This document shows positions 28,439 through 37,091 of a DNA stretch of 64,000 nucleotides, piece after piece. Source of the stretch: Rahnella inusitata_A (lineage in GTDB: Bacteria > Pseudomonadota > Gammaproteobacteria > Enterobacterales > Enterobacteriaceae); the NCBI RefSeq assembly GCF_965118895.1, contig NZ_CBCPJJ010000009.1, positions 372,001 to 436,000 of the forward strand. Reading direction: 5' to 3'. The position numbers were made by a program, and so were the translations under genes. The stretch's first letter is position 1, and each line of letters begins with the position of its first letter. The notes beneath the pieces are model-generated. The model saw nothing but the letters and a program-made list of their open reading frames with translations. It did no database searches and had not been told where the DNA came from.

Positions 28439-30829
28439 TCACCCATTTTTATGCACATACTTAAACAGCGCTTTGCCATTTTGGTCGGCGATGGTGATTT
28501 GCAATGACGGAGAGACGTTATCCGCCGGATAGAGGGTTTTACTGACTACGGCTTCGCATCCGCCGGTTGTCAGAGTGGCCTCATAGCTGAATTGTTCACC
28601 GTCGGGTCTGGCCTGGAGGTTGAGTGTAAAACCATCGGTCAAAACATCTGGATCGGCATGCAGGCTGTTATGTGTCGAGATCACATCCTGGTACGTTTCC
28701 AACAGTTGTTCTTTTTGCGGGCTGGCGAATAGCGAGATGGCAGTATAAATATCGTCTTTAGAAGAGGCATATTCTGCTGCCAGCATTGATGGGATCGCGC
28801 GGATCTTATCGGCTTGATTGCTGATAGCCGTAAGCAGCGGAATAAAGGGATCGTTTTGTAATGCTTCGTTTACCAGACCTGCAGATGTTATTACAAAAGT
28901 ATTGCTCGTTGATTTGGTATTGATCACGCCGGCAGCGGCCGGTGCCAGTTTCAGACGGGTCGACGTTTCCTGATGGAAAATAGCGATGCGGTAGCTGGTT
29001 TCAAAAGGAATTTCATCGTGCGATATGCTGGTCTTATCACCATTCATTGTGCGGTTAAACACAATATTTCCCTGCACATCATAGATTTCGATTTTCGCGT
29101 AAGCCGTGCCGGGAAAATAGGAATGTGGTGCTGAGTTGGTGACATCTACGATGATCTTGTGTGTGGAGTGATCCACTTTAAGTGAGCAGAAAAAGTCATC
29201 ACCTAAACCCAGAAAATTAAAGGACTGATTAATTAACGGCGAACTGAGTTTTTCGACGTAGTTGATAGTCTGCGTGTTTCCGCCTTCTTTTACGACCGCA
29301 TAGTAATCATCGATTTTGTACTTGGTACTTTTGCCCGTTGGCAGTTGGATTTTATACACGCCGACCGGTAGCTGTGAAAGGGTTAAGGTCGTGCCGCTGA
29401 TTTCAATCGTTTTAAGCGGATGACTGACATCATCTTGTGTGATTAATACCTTCTCGCCGCTGATCTGTGCCGCGTCATCAATATTTAATGTGATCGTCAG
29501 ATCGCTCTTTAACGACGTGGAAGCCAGTTGTGCCGCCGTCACCAATGACAGAGTGTTGTGCAAAGTCAGGCTGGTTTTCAATGCTGTTGCCTGACTTTCG
29601 CTGACCAATTCTGTTAGCGGATAGACGGGTTTACTTTCACTGAAAAGATTAATTTCCCGCTGAGTATCGCGCATTGTGGCACCTGCGCGATAAACATAAG
29701 GCGTGACATCCACGCCAGCAATCTTAATGTAGCTATCAGAGAGCAACTCCAGCAGTTGATAATCGGCGACAGCAAAACCTGTCTGATTACTGATGACACG
29801 ATAGTTCTGGTAGAAATGCGTGAAAGCCGCATCGCTGGCACTGTCTTTCAACTGCATCAAAAAGAACAGTTTGGAGCGCAAATCCCAACTGTTAACCGGC
29901 ACATTGTCTTTCAGGTTATTTTGAATTTGGGCGAGTACTGCGCTTTCCTTGCCGTAGTTATACAACCAGCCTTTCTTATAGACCTGGTCACCCAGTATCT
30001 TGTATTGGAAAGTGGCCGCAAAAATATTGTTCCAGACCTCAGACGTTGAAATCACTGGATCGGACATAAATTTGCCTTCATACCCGTGTGCGATTTCGTG
30101 TAAGCATCCCCAGTTATCTTCAATCTTAGCGAGCCAGAAACTCGCAATGCTGGAGCTGGTTTGAGCCGTCCAGTCGGAGCCGTAGTAAGCCGCGCCCCAA
30201 CCGTGTAAATCGGCTTTACCGAAGTAACGGTTGGGAATATTTTTATCGGTAGCAACGTCTGAATCAAAACCCACGCCCAGTAATGAATTATAGAATTCGA
30301 AGATCTGATTATAATTACCAATAACGCCGTTGATATTTTCCGTTATTCCGGTATTTCTCATTTTTTCTTTATCAACTTTCGGTACCAGAATTTGAATGAA
30401 CTGAGAATATATCAGCGCAAATTCAGCATCATGAGAATCCCATAATTGGAAAAATGGAAGTTCATCATCACACTCGTTATATACAGGCAGAGGCTTTGAA
30501 GTATTTGGGAAACTATATTCAATAACCGGCGCTATGGTTGAATACGGTGTGGTGATAAACGGGACGCTAGTCGTGGTAAAACTGATGTTCGCCGCAGTAC
30601 TGGTTATGCTAAAGGACTTTTCTGTCTGATTGTCTGAGTTTAACAACCAGAGCGTCAATGATCCCTTGAATTTGGGGTTAGTTTGTTTGATGGTAAGAAC
30701 CTGACCTGCGGCGAGGATAAGTCCCAGATGCTGCCTGTCGTGATTTATTCCTTTATCGGTTCCCGAATTTTTTATCCAGGTAGGGTCTTGCAAGGTATAA
30801 AGTGTCTTTGTTCGTGAAATAGTACTCAT
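28439..30829 (-). CDS. Enhancin-like M60 family zinc metallopeptidase
   Basis: Encodes 796 residues. The zinc motif HEIAHGY is at residues 244-250 (H244, E245, H248). The downstream SEVWNNIF (E264) fits the third zinc ligand of M60/enhancin peptidases, whose motif is HExxH with a glutamate 8-28 residues later. The N-terminal part (about 20-230) looks like the enhancin fold, and the region after about 450 is beta-rich and may bind carbohydrate. M60 enzymes cleave mucin-type glycoproteins; viral enhancins attack the insect peritrophic membrane. No signal peptide is visible at the N-terminus (MSTISRTKTLYTLQDP). It lies alone on the minus strand between nuoN and ycdZ, a place without such a gene in E. 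coli, so it was probably acquired. Substrate and export route are inferred. Confidence 0.88.
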   Translation of the reverse strand: MSTISRTKTLYTLQDPTWIKNSGTDKGINHDRQHLGLILAAGQVLTIKQTNPKFKGSLTLWLLNSDNQTEKSFSITSTAANISFTTTSVPFITTPYSTIAPVIEYSFPNTSKPLPVYNECDDELPFFQLWDSHDAEFALIYSQFIQILVPKVDKEKMRNTGITENINGVIGNYNQIFEFYNSLLGVGFDSDVATDKNIPNRYFGKADLHGWGAAYYGSDWTAQTSSSIASFWLAKIEDNWGCLHEIAHGYEGKFMSDPVISTSEVWNNIFAATFQYKILGDQVYKKGWLYNYGKESAVLAQIQNNLKDNVPVNSWDLRSKLFFLMQLKDSASDAAFTHFYQNYRVISNQTGFAVADYQLLELLSDSYIKIAGVDVTPYVYRAGATMRDTQREINLFSESKPVYPLTELVSESQATALKTSLTLHNTLSLVTAAQLASTSLKSDLTITLNIDDAAQISGEKVLITQDDVSHPLKTIEISGTTLTLSQLPVGVYKIQLPTGKSTKYKIDDYYAVVKEGGNTQTINYVEKLSSPLINQSFNFLGLGDDFFCSLKVDHSTHKIIVDVTNSAPHSYFPGTAYAKIEIYDVQGNIVFNRTMNGDKTSISHDEIPFETSYRIAIFHQETSTRLKLAPAAAGVINTKSTSNTFVITSAGLVNEALQNDPFIPLLTAISNQADKIRAIPSMLAAEYASSKDDIYTAISLFASPQKEQLLETYQDVISTHNSLHADPDVLTDGFTLNLQARPDGEQFSYEATLTTGGCEAVVSKTLYPADNVSPSLQITIADQNGKALFKYVHKNG

Positions 30830-31007
30830 GATTGTGACTCCGTGGGAGTTATTATTTGAATTTTATTAAGGGACTGGAATTTCCAGTCATTCAGTCTGGC
30901 GGGTGCGTTTTCAATTAACCACATAACTACTATAAGAATGTATTCACGTGTCAGAAAATAATAACGTCTAATAAATCCTCATAAATAAGAACGTAAGGAT
31001 AAAAAAC

Positions 31008-31109
31008 ATGATTAATAAAATAGATGTTCATGATTTAGTACTTTTTAGGAGGATCGCAACACGACATGTTCTTTCAAACAGCCGGATATCTGCGTTAGGG
31101 TTTGTGTGA
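31008..31109 (+). CDS. Possible small protein, 33 residues, unrecognised
   Basis: ATG at 31008 is preceded by AAGGA (30995-30999) with an 8-nt spacer, an ideal ribosome site. The frame reads MINKIDVHDLVLFRRIATRH and ends at TGA 31107-31109, inside the CRP site. No known family is recognised and there is no membrane segment. The good ribosome site is the only positive evidence; it may be chance. Confidence 0.2.
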   Translation: MINKIDVHDLVLFRRIATRHVLSNSRISALGFV

Positions 31110-31120
31110 TGAATGTCACA
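31105..31120. promoter_or_regulatory. Consensus CRP-cAMP site
   Basis: TGTGA (31105-31109), 6-nt spacer, TCACA (31116-31120): both half-sites are exact. It lies 113 bp before the ycdZ start codon and 276 bp before the M60 start. E. coli ycdZ is a known CRP-regulated gene, which favours action on ycdZ. Confidence 0.7.
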
Positions 31121-31232
31121 TTTTTATGTATGTTAAGTGCGAAATTACATTGAATTTGTGATCCAGCCCATTCCATTCTTCCCATCAATGAGTAAACTGC
31201 GCGCTTGTCCCAATTTGCGCAGGTTTTAAACC

Positions 31233-31748
31233 ATGAATGTTTTAGTGATGATAGCGATCACCACCGGGATCCTCTCCGGTATCTGGGGTTGGGTGGCAAT
31301 CAGCCTTGGCCTGATCGGCTGGGCGGGTTTCCTCGGCTGCACGGCATATTTCGCCTGCCCTCAGGGTGGCCTGCGCGGACTGGCGATCAGTACGCTGACC
31401 TGCATGAGCGGCGTGTTTTGGGCTGTCGTCATCATCGCGGGCAGCGCCATTCGCCCCGAGTGGAGCATTTTGGGTTATATGCTGACCGGCATCGTGGCGT
31501 TCCTGATGTGTATTCAGGCGCGCCAGCAATGGCTGGCCTTTGTGCCGGGTACGTTTATAGGTGCCTGCGCGACTTTTGCGGCACAGGGCGACTGGCGTTT
31601 AGTTGTCGTATCGTTACTGGTTGGATTAGTTTTCGGATACGCGATGAAAAACAGCGGATTATGGCTGGCGAAACAGCGCGAAAAGCAGCTGTCAGACGCG
31701 AAAAATCTTCATGCAATGGATCAACCAAAAGGCTCGGAAGGTTCTTAA
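31233..31748 (+). CDS. ycdZ: DUF1097 inner-membrane protein, YcdZ-like
   Basis: Encodes 171 residues (E. coli YcdZ 163). Begins MNVLVMIAITTGILSGIWGW, nearly the same as E. coli, and keeps GWAGFLGCTAYFACPQGGL and FVPGTFIGACATFAAQGDW. Four or five transmembrane helices fill residues 5-145, followed by a short charged tail. No function is established for DUF1097. In E. coli the gene is elsewhere on the chromosome, so its place between the M60 gene and elaB differs. A consensus CRP site upstream suggests induction when glucose is scarce. Confidence 0.88.
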   Translation: MNVLVMIAITTGILSGIWGWVAISLGLIGWAGFLGCTAYFACPQGGLRGLAISTLTCMSGVFWAVVIIAGSAIRPEWSILGYMLTGIVAFLMCIQARQQWLAFVPGTFIGACATFAAQGDWRLVVVSLLVGLVFGYAMKNSGLWLAKQREKQLSDAKNLHAMDQPKGSEGS

Positions 31749-31851
31749 AACCCCGTTTTTACGGAAGTTTATGTGATATCTCACAGGCATTTCATCCGGA
31801 TCTGCGCTAGGGTTAAAGGCAAGTGAACGATCACATCATAAGGAGATAACC

Positions 31852-32160
31852 ATGGCTGACCAATTTGAAGCACAGCAGAATTCGTTAGACGACGATTTAC
31901 GCATGCTGACTGAAACACTGGAAGAAGTGCTGAAATCTTCCGGTGATAAAGCTGACGATAAATACGTTGAAATCAAGACCCGCGCAGAAGACGCGCTGAA
32001 AGACATCAAATCCCGTCTTGATCCTAAAGCCCGCTCATACTGCCGCAAAGCCCGTGACGTTGCCGAGCAAACCGACAGCTATGTACGTGAAAACCCGTGG
32101 CATGGCGTGGGTGTCGGCGCTGCGGTAGGTTTAGTTGTCGGCCTGTTGCTGCGTCGCTAA
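31852..32160 (+). CDS. elaB: C-tail-anchored inner-membrane protein ElaB
   Basis: Encodes 102 residues of the ElaB/YqjD/YgaM (DUF883) family, matching E. coli ElaB in LDDDLRMLTETLEEVLKSSGD and NPWHGVGVGAAVGLVVGLLL. The N-terminal 75 residues are a charged helix likely to form a coiled coil. One transmembrane helix at the very C-terminus anchors it, ending RR. Relatives bind ribosomes in stationary phase, and E. coli ElaB is RpoS-controlled and protects against oxidative and heat stress. AAGGAG precedes the ATG. It lies upstream of menF as in E. coli. Confidence 0.93.
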   Translation: MADQFEAQQNSLDDDLRMLTETLEEVLKSSGDKADDKYVEIKTRAEDALKDIKSRLDPKARSYCRKARDVAEQTDSYVRENPWHGVGVGAAVGLVVGLLLRR

Positions 32161-32191
32161 ACACTGATAGCACCTTATAAAAACGTACCTC

Positions 32192-32220
32192 AGGGCAGCG
32201 CATGGCTGCCCTTATTTTTA
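32192..32220 (+). terminator. Terminator after elaB
   Basis: AGGGCAGC (32192-32199) pairs with GCTGCCCT (32205-32212) around a 5-nt loop, followed by T-rich sequence (TATTTTTA). Confidence 0.8.
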
Positions 32221-32419
32221 AGTTTTTTCCCGCTTGGATAATCCTTTTTTCTCCTCCTATACTCCTTCCTATCTGACTGCACTCACTACAGCTTGATCTG
32301 TCGCATATTTTCATTTTTCGTAACGCCGCATAATTCATTCGTAATTGATCCAACCCGTTTTTTGATCCAGAAGGGTTTTTCTGCCCGTCACAAAACATCC
32401 GGTATGGCCCGAGGTAGCG

Positions 32420-33757
32420 GTGAAACAAATATCAGCAATCATTGACCAGCTTGATACAGCGCTCGCAGGCGAATGGCCTGACGCGCCGGGTGTCCGGCAG
32501 CTCAGTTATTCCCTGCAAAAACAGCCTGACGCGGGTCTGCTTGAATGGTTGTCGGCGCAACCCTGTTACCCGAAATTCTACTGGCAGCAGCGCGACGGCC
32601 ATGAAGAAGCCGCTGTCTGCGGCGATGCCTGTTCTTTCGGCGATATGCAGCAGGCTCAGGAATTTATTCGCCAGCATCAGGACATTCCCGATTTGCACAT
32701 CTGGGGGCTCAATGCCTTCAACGGTGCTGACTCTTCTGACGTCCCGGCTAATGCGCTGTTTTTGCCGCGCATCGAACTTTGCCGTCTTGGCAATACTTAC
32801 TGGCTACGCTGCACGCTGTTTGCCGCGGTTTCGCTGCATGAAGAAGCGCGCCGCACGCGACGGTTCCTGCGTTCGCTTGTCGCCAGTCGTGCGTTACCGC
32901 CGATCACCTCCCGCGTCGTTCAGCACCAGCATTTACCCGCCGAGCCGCAGTGGAATCAGCTGATTACCCGCGCACTGAAAAGTATCGAACAGCAGACGTT
33001 CGACAAAGTCGTGCTGGCACGCAAAACCACGTTAACGCTTAGTCAGCCGCTGAATGCCTGTGCATTCCTCGCCGCAAGCCGCGCAGTGAATCACCACTGT
33101 TATCATTTTATGCTGGCGTTCACGCCGCAACAGGCGTTCCTTGGTTCCAGTCCGGAACGTCTTTTCCTGCGCGATCACACTGAGCTTTTTACCGAAGCGC
33201 TGGCGGGCACGGTAGCTAATCATTCTGATAATCAGAAAGCCCATGAACTCGGCGAATGGCTGCTCAGCGACGGAAAAAATCAGCGCGAAAACCTGCTGGT
33301 AGTCGATGATATCTGCCAGCGTTTGCAGGGCGGGGCGCATTCTCTGGATGTGATGCCCGCAGAAATCCTGCGTTTGCGCAAAGTGCAGCATCTGCGCCGT
33401 AGCATCCACGGTGAACTGACCGGCGCAGACGATGCAGGATGCCTGCAACGTCTGCAACCCACCGCCGCCGTGGCCGGATTACCGCGTCAGGCGGCGCGTA
33501 AATTTATCGCCGAGTACGAACCTTTTGACCGTCAGTGGTACGCCGGTTCCGCCGGATATCTGAGCACTGAACAAAGTGAGTTCACCGTCGCGCTGCGATC
33601 GGCTGCGGTGAAAGGACATCATCTGGAACTCTTCGCGGGCGCAGGTATTGTCGCCGGTTCTGATGCTGCACAGGAATGGCAGGAGATCGAAAATAAAGCC
33701 GCAGGATTGCGGACTTTGCTGGAAGAACACTACACGCCTGTCGTTCAGGCCGGATAA
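32420..33757 (+). CDS. menF: Isochorismate synthase MenF
   Basis: Encodes 445 residues from GTG 32420, with GAGG 6 nt upstream (E. coli MenF 431). It converts chorismate to isochorismate, the committed step of menaquinone synthesis. The chorismate-binding domain fills the C-terminal two thirds. The general-base lysine is in FDKVVLARKTTL. GSSPERLF, EALAGTVANHSDN (glutamate) and the final LFAGAGIVAGSDAAQEWQEI, with the magnesium-binding glutamate, are all present. It is the first gene of menFDHBCE, 22 bp before menD. Confidence 0.96.
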   Translation: MKQISAIIDQLDTALAGEWPDAPGVRQLSYSLQKQPDAGLLEWLSAQPCYPKFYWQQRDGHEEAAVCGDACSFGDMQQAQEFIRQHQDIPDLHIWGLNAFNGADSSDVPANALFLPRIELCRLGNTYWLRCTLFAAVSLHEEARRTRRFLRSLVASRALPPITSRVVQHQHLPAEPQWNQLITRALKSIEQQTFDKVVLARKTTLTLSQPLNACAFLAASRAVNHHCYHFMLAFTPQQAFLGSSPERLFLRDHTELFTEALAGTVANHSDNQKAHELGEWLLSDGKNQRENLLVVDDICQRLQGGAHSLDVMPAEILRLRKVQHLRRSIHGELTGADDAGCLQRLQPTAAVAGLPRQAARKFIAEYEPFDRQWYAGSAGYLSTEQSEFTVALRSAAVKGHHLELFAGAGIVAGSDAAQEWQEIENKAAGLRTLLEEHYTPVVQAG

Positions 33758-33779
33758 TCCGTTGCCGGGAGAGTCATTT

Positions 33780-35453
33780 ATGTCCGTTGCCGTCTTCAAT
33801 CGCCGCTGGGCGACGCTGATCCTTGAGTCGCTGACGCGCCATCAGGTAAAGCACGTCTGCATTGCGCCGGGTTCGCGTTCCACCGCGCTGACGCTCGCAG
33901 CGGCAGCGCATCCCCATCTCATCTGCCACACCCATTTTGACGAACGCGGCCTCGGTCATCTGGCACTCGGTCTGGCGAAAGCCAGCGGCACGCCGGTGGC
34001 GGTGATAGTCACCTCCGGAACGGCGGTGGCGAATCTCTATCCGGCACTCATCGAAGCCAGTCTCACCGGCGAAAAACTGGTTCTGCTGACCGCCGACCGT
34101 CCGCCGGAATTGATTGACTGCGGCGCCAATCAGGCCATCCGTCAGCCGGGTATGTTCGCCAGCTATCCGGTGCAGGCGCTGGATCTACCACGTCCGACCC
34201 CTGAAATCAGTGCACGCTGGCTGGTGTCGGCCATCGACAACGCGCTGGCGCAGCAAACCCACGGCGCGGTCCACATTAACTGTCCGTTCGCTGAACCGCT
34301 TTACGGCGAGGATTCCGGCGAATATACCGACTGGCTGGAGCTGCTCGGCGACTGGTGGCAGGGGCATCAGCCGTGGCTGAGTTTCACGCCGGTGCAGCAT
34401 TCTCTCGCGCAGCCAGACTGGTTATCCTGGCGGCAGAAACGCGGCGTGATTATCGCCGGGCGGATTAGCGCGCATGAAAGTGAATTACTGGTGCAGTGGG
34501 CTGATCAGCTTGGCTGGCCGTTGATAAGTGACGTACAGGCTGCGACCGGTAATCCGCTGCCGTGCGCCGATTTATGGCTGGCGTCGCCGCAGGCGAAAAA
34601 CGTGCTTGAGCGCGCGCAGCTGGTGGTGCAGTTTGGCGGCGGGCTGACCGGTAAACGGCTGTTGCAGTGGCAGGCGGCGTGTCAGCCGGATGAATACTGG
34701 CTGATCGATGCGCTGCCGGGGCGTCTGGATCCGGCGCAGCATCGTGGCCGGCGTATTCAGACCTCTGTCGCTGCGTTTTTGCTTCAGCATCCGGCGCAGC
34801 ATCAGCCCGACTGGGCGCCCGAGCTGGATGAGTGCGCCGCGCGTGCGCGTCACGCCATCGAATTACATCTCGCCGGCAGGTTTGGCGAAGCCGTTGCCGC
34901 GTGGCAATTACCATCTCTTTTACCGGAGCACGGCCAGCTGTTTCTCGGTAACAGTCTGATCGTCCGGCTGGTCGACGCCTTCGCGCAGTTACCCGCCGGG
35001 TATCCGATTTTCGCCAATCGCGGCGCCAGCGGTATCGACGGTCTGCTCTCCACCGCCGCAGGCGTTCAGCGTGCTACCTGCAAACCGACGCTGGTGCTGC
35101 TCGGCGATATCTCCGCACTTTACGATTTGAACGCGCTGGCGCTGATGCGTCAATGCTCTGCGCCGACGGTGATCATCGTGGTGAACAACAACGGCGGGCA
35201 GATTTTCGCTCTGTTGCCTACGCCAGAAGCTGAGCGTCAGCGGTTCTACTGCATGCCGCAGAACGTTGATTTTCAACATGCGGCGGCCATGTTCGGGCTC
35301 GATTATGCCAGTCCGACATCCATGACTGAGCTACACGAGGCGGTCACGCAATGCTGGCAGCACGGTGGTGTAAAACTGGTCGAGCTAAAAGTGAATGAAA
35401 CTGAGGGCGCGGAATGTCTGCGCAGTCTGGTCACCGAGATGAGCCAGTCATGA
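33780..35453 (+). CDS. menD: SEPHCHC synthase MenD
   Basis: Encodes 557 residues from ATG 33780 (MSVAVFNRRWATLILES); E. coli MenD has 556. The frame is open further upstream within menF, but the family start and a GGGAGAG ribosome site fix the ATG. It is a thiamine-diphosphate enzyme that adds the succinic semialdehyde unit from 2-oxoglutarate to isochorismate. The Pyr domain has HFDERGLGHLALGLAKASG with the cofactor-activating glutamate. The PP domain has LLGDISALYDLNALAL and VNNNGGQIF, the ThDP-Mg motif. The last bases overlap menH (ATGA). Confidence 0.96.
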   Translation: MSVAVFNRRWATLILESLTRHQVKHVCIAPGSRSTALTLAAAAHPHLICHTHFDERGLGHLALGLAKASGTPVAVIVTSGTAVANLYPALIEASLTGEKLVLLTADRPPELIDCGANQAIRQPGMFASYPVQALDLPRPTPEISARWLVSAIDNALAQQTHGAVHINCPFAEPLYGEDSGEYTDWLELLGDWWQGHQPWLSFTPVQHSLAQPDWLSWRQKRGVIIAGRISAHESELLVQWADQLGWPLISDVQAATGNPLPCADLWLASPQAKNVLERAQLVVQFGGGLTGKRLLQWQAACQPDEYWLIDALPGRLDPAQHRGRRIQTSVAAFLLQHPAQHQPDWAPELDECAARARHAIELHLAGRFGEAVAAWQLPSLLPEHGQLFLGNSLIVRLVDAFAQLPAGYPIFANRGASGIDGLLSTAAGVQRATCKPTLVLLGDISALYDLNALALMRQCSAPTVIIVVNNNGGQIFALLPTPEAERQRFYCMPQNVDFQHAAAMFGLDYASPTSMTELHEAVTQCWQHGGVKLVELKVNETEGAECLRSLVTEMSQS

Positions 35454-36247
35454 CGCTGGCCTGTACGCGCCTGAATGCCGATGTGAAAGGGCGTCCGTGG
35501 CTGGTGTTTCTGCACGGTCTGCTCGGCAGCGCCGACGACTGGCAGCCGCTGATAGCACAACTTTCCGGCTGGCCTTGCCTGCTGGTGGATTTACCGGGGC
35601 ATGGCCGTTCGGCAGAGTTCACCGCCGCCGGATTCGCCGACGTCAGCCAGCTGCTCACCGACACGTTGCAGCAGCAGGGAATGACTTCGTACTGGCTGAT
35701 TGGCTATTCGCTCGGCGGACGCATCAGCCTGTATCACGCCTGTCAGGGCGACAGCGCAGGGCTGATGGGCGTAGTGGTCGAAGGCGCACATCCGGGGCTT
35801 AACTCTCAGGCAGAGCGCGCCCAGCGCCGTTATCACGACCAGCAGTGGGCAACGCGTTTCGTGCAGTTACCGTGGAAGCAGGCGCTCACTGTCTGGTATC
35901 GCCAGCCAGTATTTGCCAGCCTGACCGATGCGCAGCGCCAAAAGTTGGTTGTGCTGCGCGAAAGCAATAATCCTCACACCGTCGCCGCCATGCTTGCCGC
36001 CACGTCGTTGTCGGTTCAGCCAGATTTACGTCAGAAGCTGCATCAGCTTTCCCTGCCGCTGGCGTGGCTTTGCGGCAGCGCCGATAACAAATTTATCACT
36101 CTCGCGCAGCAGTCCGGTTTCGAACTGCGCACCGTCGCCAATGCCGGGCATAACGCCCATCGTGACAATCCGGCGGAATTTGCCCGTCAGGCGCTGGCAT
36201 TCATTACTTCACCTGTCTTAAAGGAAGTTGAGCATGATTTATCCTGA
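35450..36247 (+). CDS. menH: SHCHC synthase MenH (alpha/beta hydrolase)
   Basis: Encodes 265 residues from ATG 35450, which overlaps the menD stop by 4 bp (E. coli MenH 252). It removes pyruvate from SEPHCHC to give SHCHC. The alpha/beta-hydrolase features are FLHGLLGSADDW (oxyanion region), the nucleophile elbow GYSLGGR, and a C-terminal histidine in NAGHNAHRDNP. An in-frame ATG at 35414 lies inside menD and lacks support. It overlaps menB by 14 bp. Confidence 0.95.
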   Translation: MTLACTRLNADVKGRPWLVFLHGLLGSADDWQPLIAQLSGWPCLLVDLPGHGRSAEFTAAGFADVSQLLTDTLQQQGMTSYWLIGYSLGGRISLYHACQGDSAGLMGVVVEGAHPGLNSQAERAQRRYHDQQWATRFVQLPWKQALTVWYRQPVFASLTDAQRQKLVVLRESNNPHTVAAMLAATSLSVQPDLRQKLHQLSLPLAWLCGSADNKFITLAQQSGFELRTVANAGHNAHRDNPAEFARQALAFITSPVLKEVEHDLS

Positions 36248-37091
36248 TGAAAAAGTACTTTACGCGCCAGTGGAATGGCGTGATTGCACCGGAGATTTTG
36301 AAGATATTCGCTATCACAAATCCACCGATGGCATCGCTAAAATCACCATCAACCGTCCACAGGTGCGCAATGCCTTCCGTCCGCTGACCGTAAAAGAAAT
36401 GATCCGCGCGCTGGATGACGCCCGCTATGACGAAGGTATTGGCGTGATCGTGCTGACCGGCGAAGGCGATAAAGCCTTCTGCGCAGGAGGCGATCAGAAA
36501 GTGCGCGGCGACTACGGCGGCTATCAGGATGCCAGCGGTGTGCATCATCTCAACGTGCTGGATTTCCAGCGCCAGATCCGCACCTGTCCGAAACCTGTTG
36601 TTGCGATGGTTGCTGGTTACTCCATCGGTGGCGGGCATGTGCTGCATATGATGTGCGATCTGACCATTGCTGCGGATAACGCCATTTTTGGCCAGACCGG
36701 CCCGAAAGTGGGTTCGTTCGATGGCGGCTGGGGCGCGTCTTACATGGCACGCATCGTTGGCCAGAAAAAAGCCCGCGAAATCTGGTTCCTGTGCCGGCAG
36801 TACGATGCGGCCGCTGCGCTGGATATGGGGCTGGTCAACACCGTGGTTCCGCTGGCAGATCTGGAAAAAGAAACCGTGCGCTGGTGCCGTGAGATGCTGG
36901 AAAACAGCCCGATGGCGCTGCGCTGTCTGAAAGCGGCGCTCAACGCCGACTGCGACGGTCAGGCCGGTCTGCAGGAGCTGGCGGGTAACGCCACGATGTT
37001 GTTCTATATGACCGATGAAGGTCAGGAAGGCCGCAACGCGTTTGTTGAAAAACGTCAGCCGGACTTCAGCAAATTTAAGCGGAATCCATAA
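36234..37091 (+). CDS. menB: 1,4-dihydroxy-2-naphthoyl-CoA synthase MenB
   Basis: Encodes 285 residues from ATG 36234 (MIYPDEKVLYAPVEW), the E. coli start and length, with AAGGAAG 6 nt upstream. A crotonase-fold enzyme that closes the naphthoquinone ring from o-succinylbenzoyl-CoA. The oxyanion-hole segments are FCAGGDQKVRGDYGGYQD and AGYSIGGGHVLHMMCDL, and GQTGPKVGSFDGGWGASYM lines the active site. It is by far the most conserved protein of the operon. The menC ATG overlaps its stop (TAATG). Confidence 0.98.
   Translation: MIYPDEKVLYAPVEWRDCTGDFEDIRYHKSTDGIAKITINRPQVRNAFRPLTVKEMIRALDDARYDEGIGVIVLTGEGDKAFCAGGDQKVRGDYGGYQDASGVHHLNVLDFQRQIRTCPKPVVAMVAGYSIGGGHVLHMMCDLTIAADNAIFGQTGPKVGSFDGGWGASYMARIVGQKKAREIWFLCRQYDAAAALDMGLVNTVVPLADLEKETVRWCREMLENSPMALRCLKAALNADCDGQAGLQELAGNATMLFYMTDEGQEGRNAFVEKRQPDFSKFKRNP

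Larger units (their letters stand above)
30830..31232. promoter_or_regulatory. Divergent M60 peptidase / ycdZ control region
   Basis: 403 bp, AT-rich. It contains a consensus CRP site (31105-31120) and a 33-codon open frame with a good ribosome site (31008-31109). Promoters for both flanking genes must lie here, but their -10/-35 elements are not clear. Confidence 0.5.
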
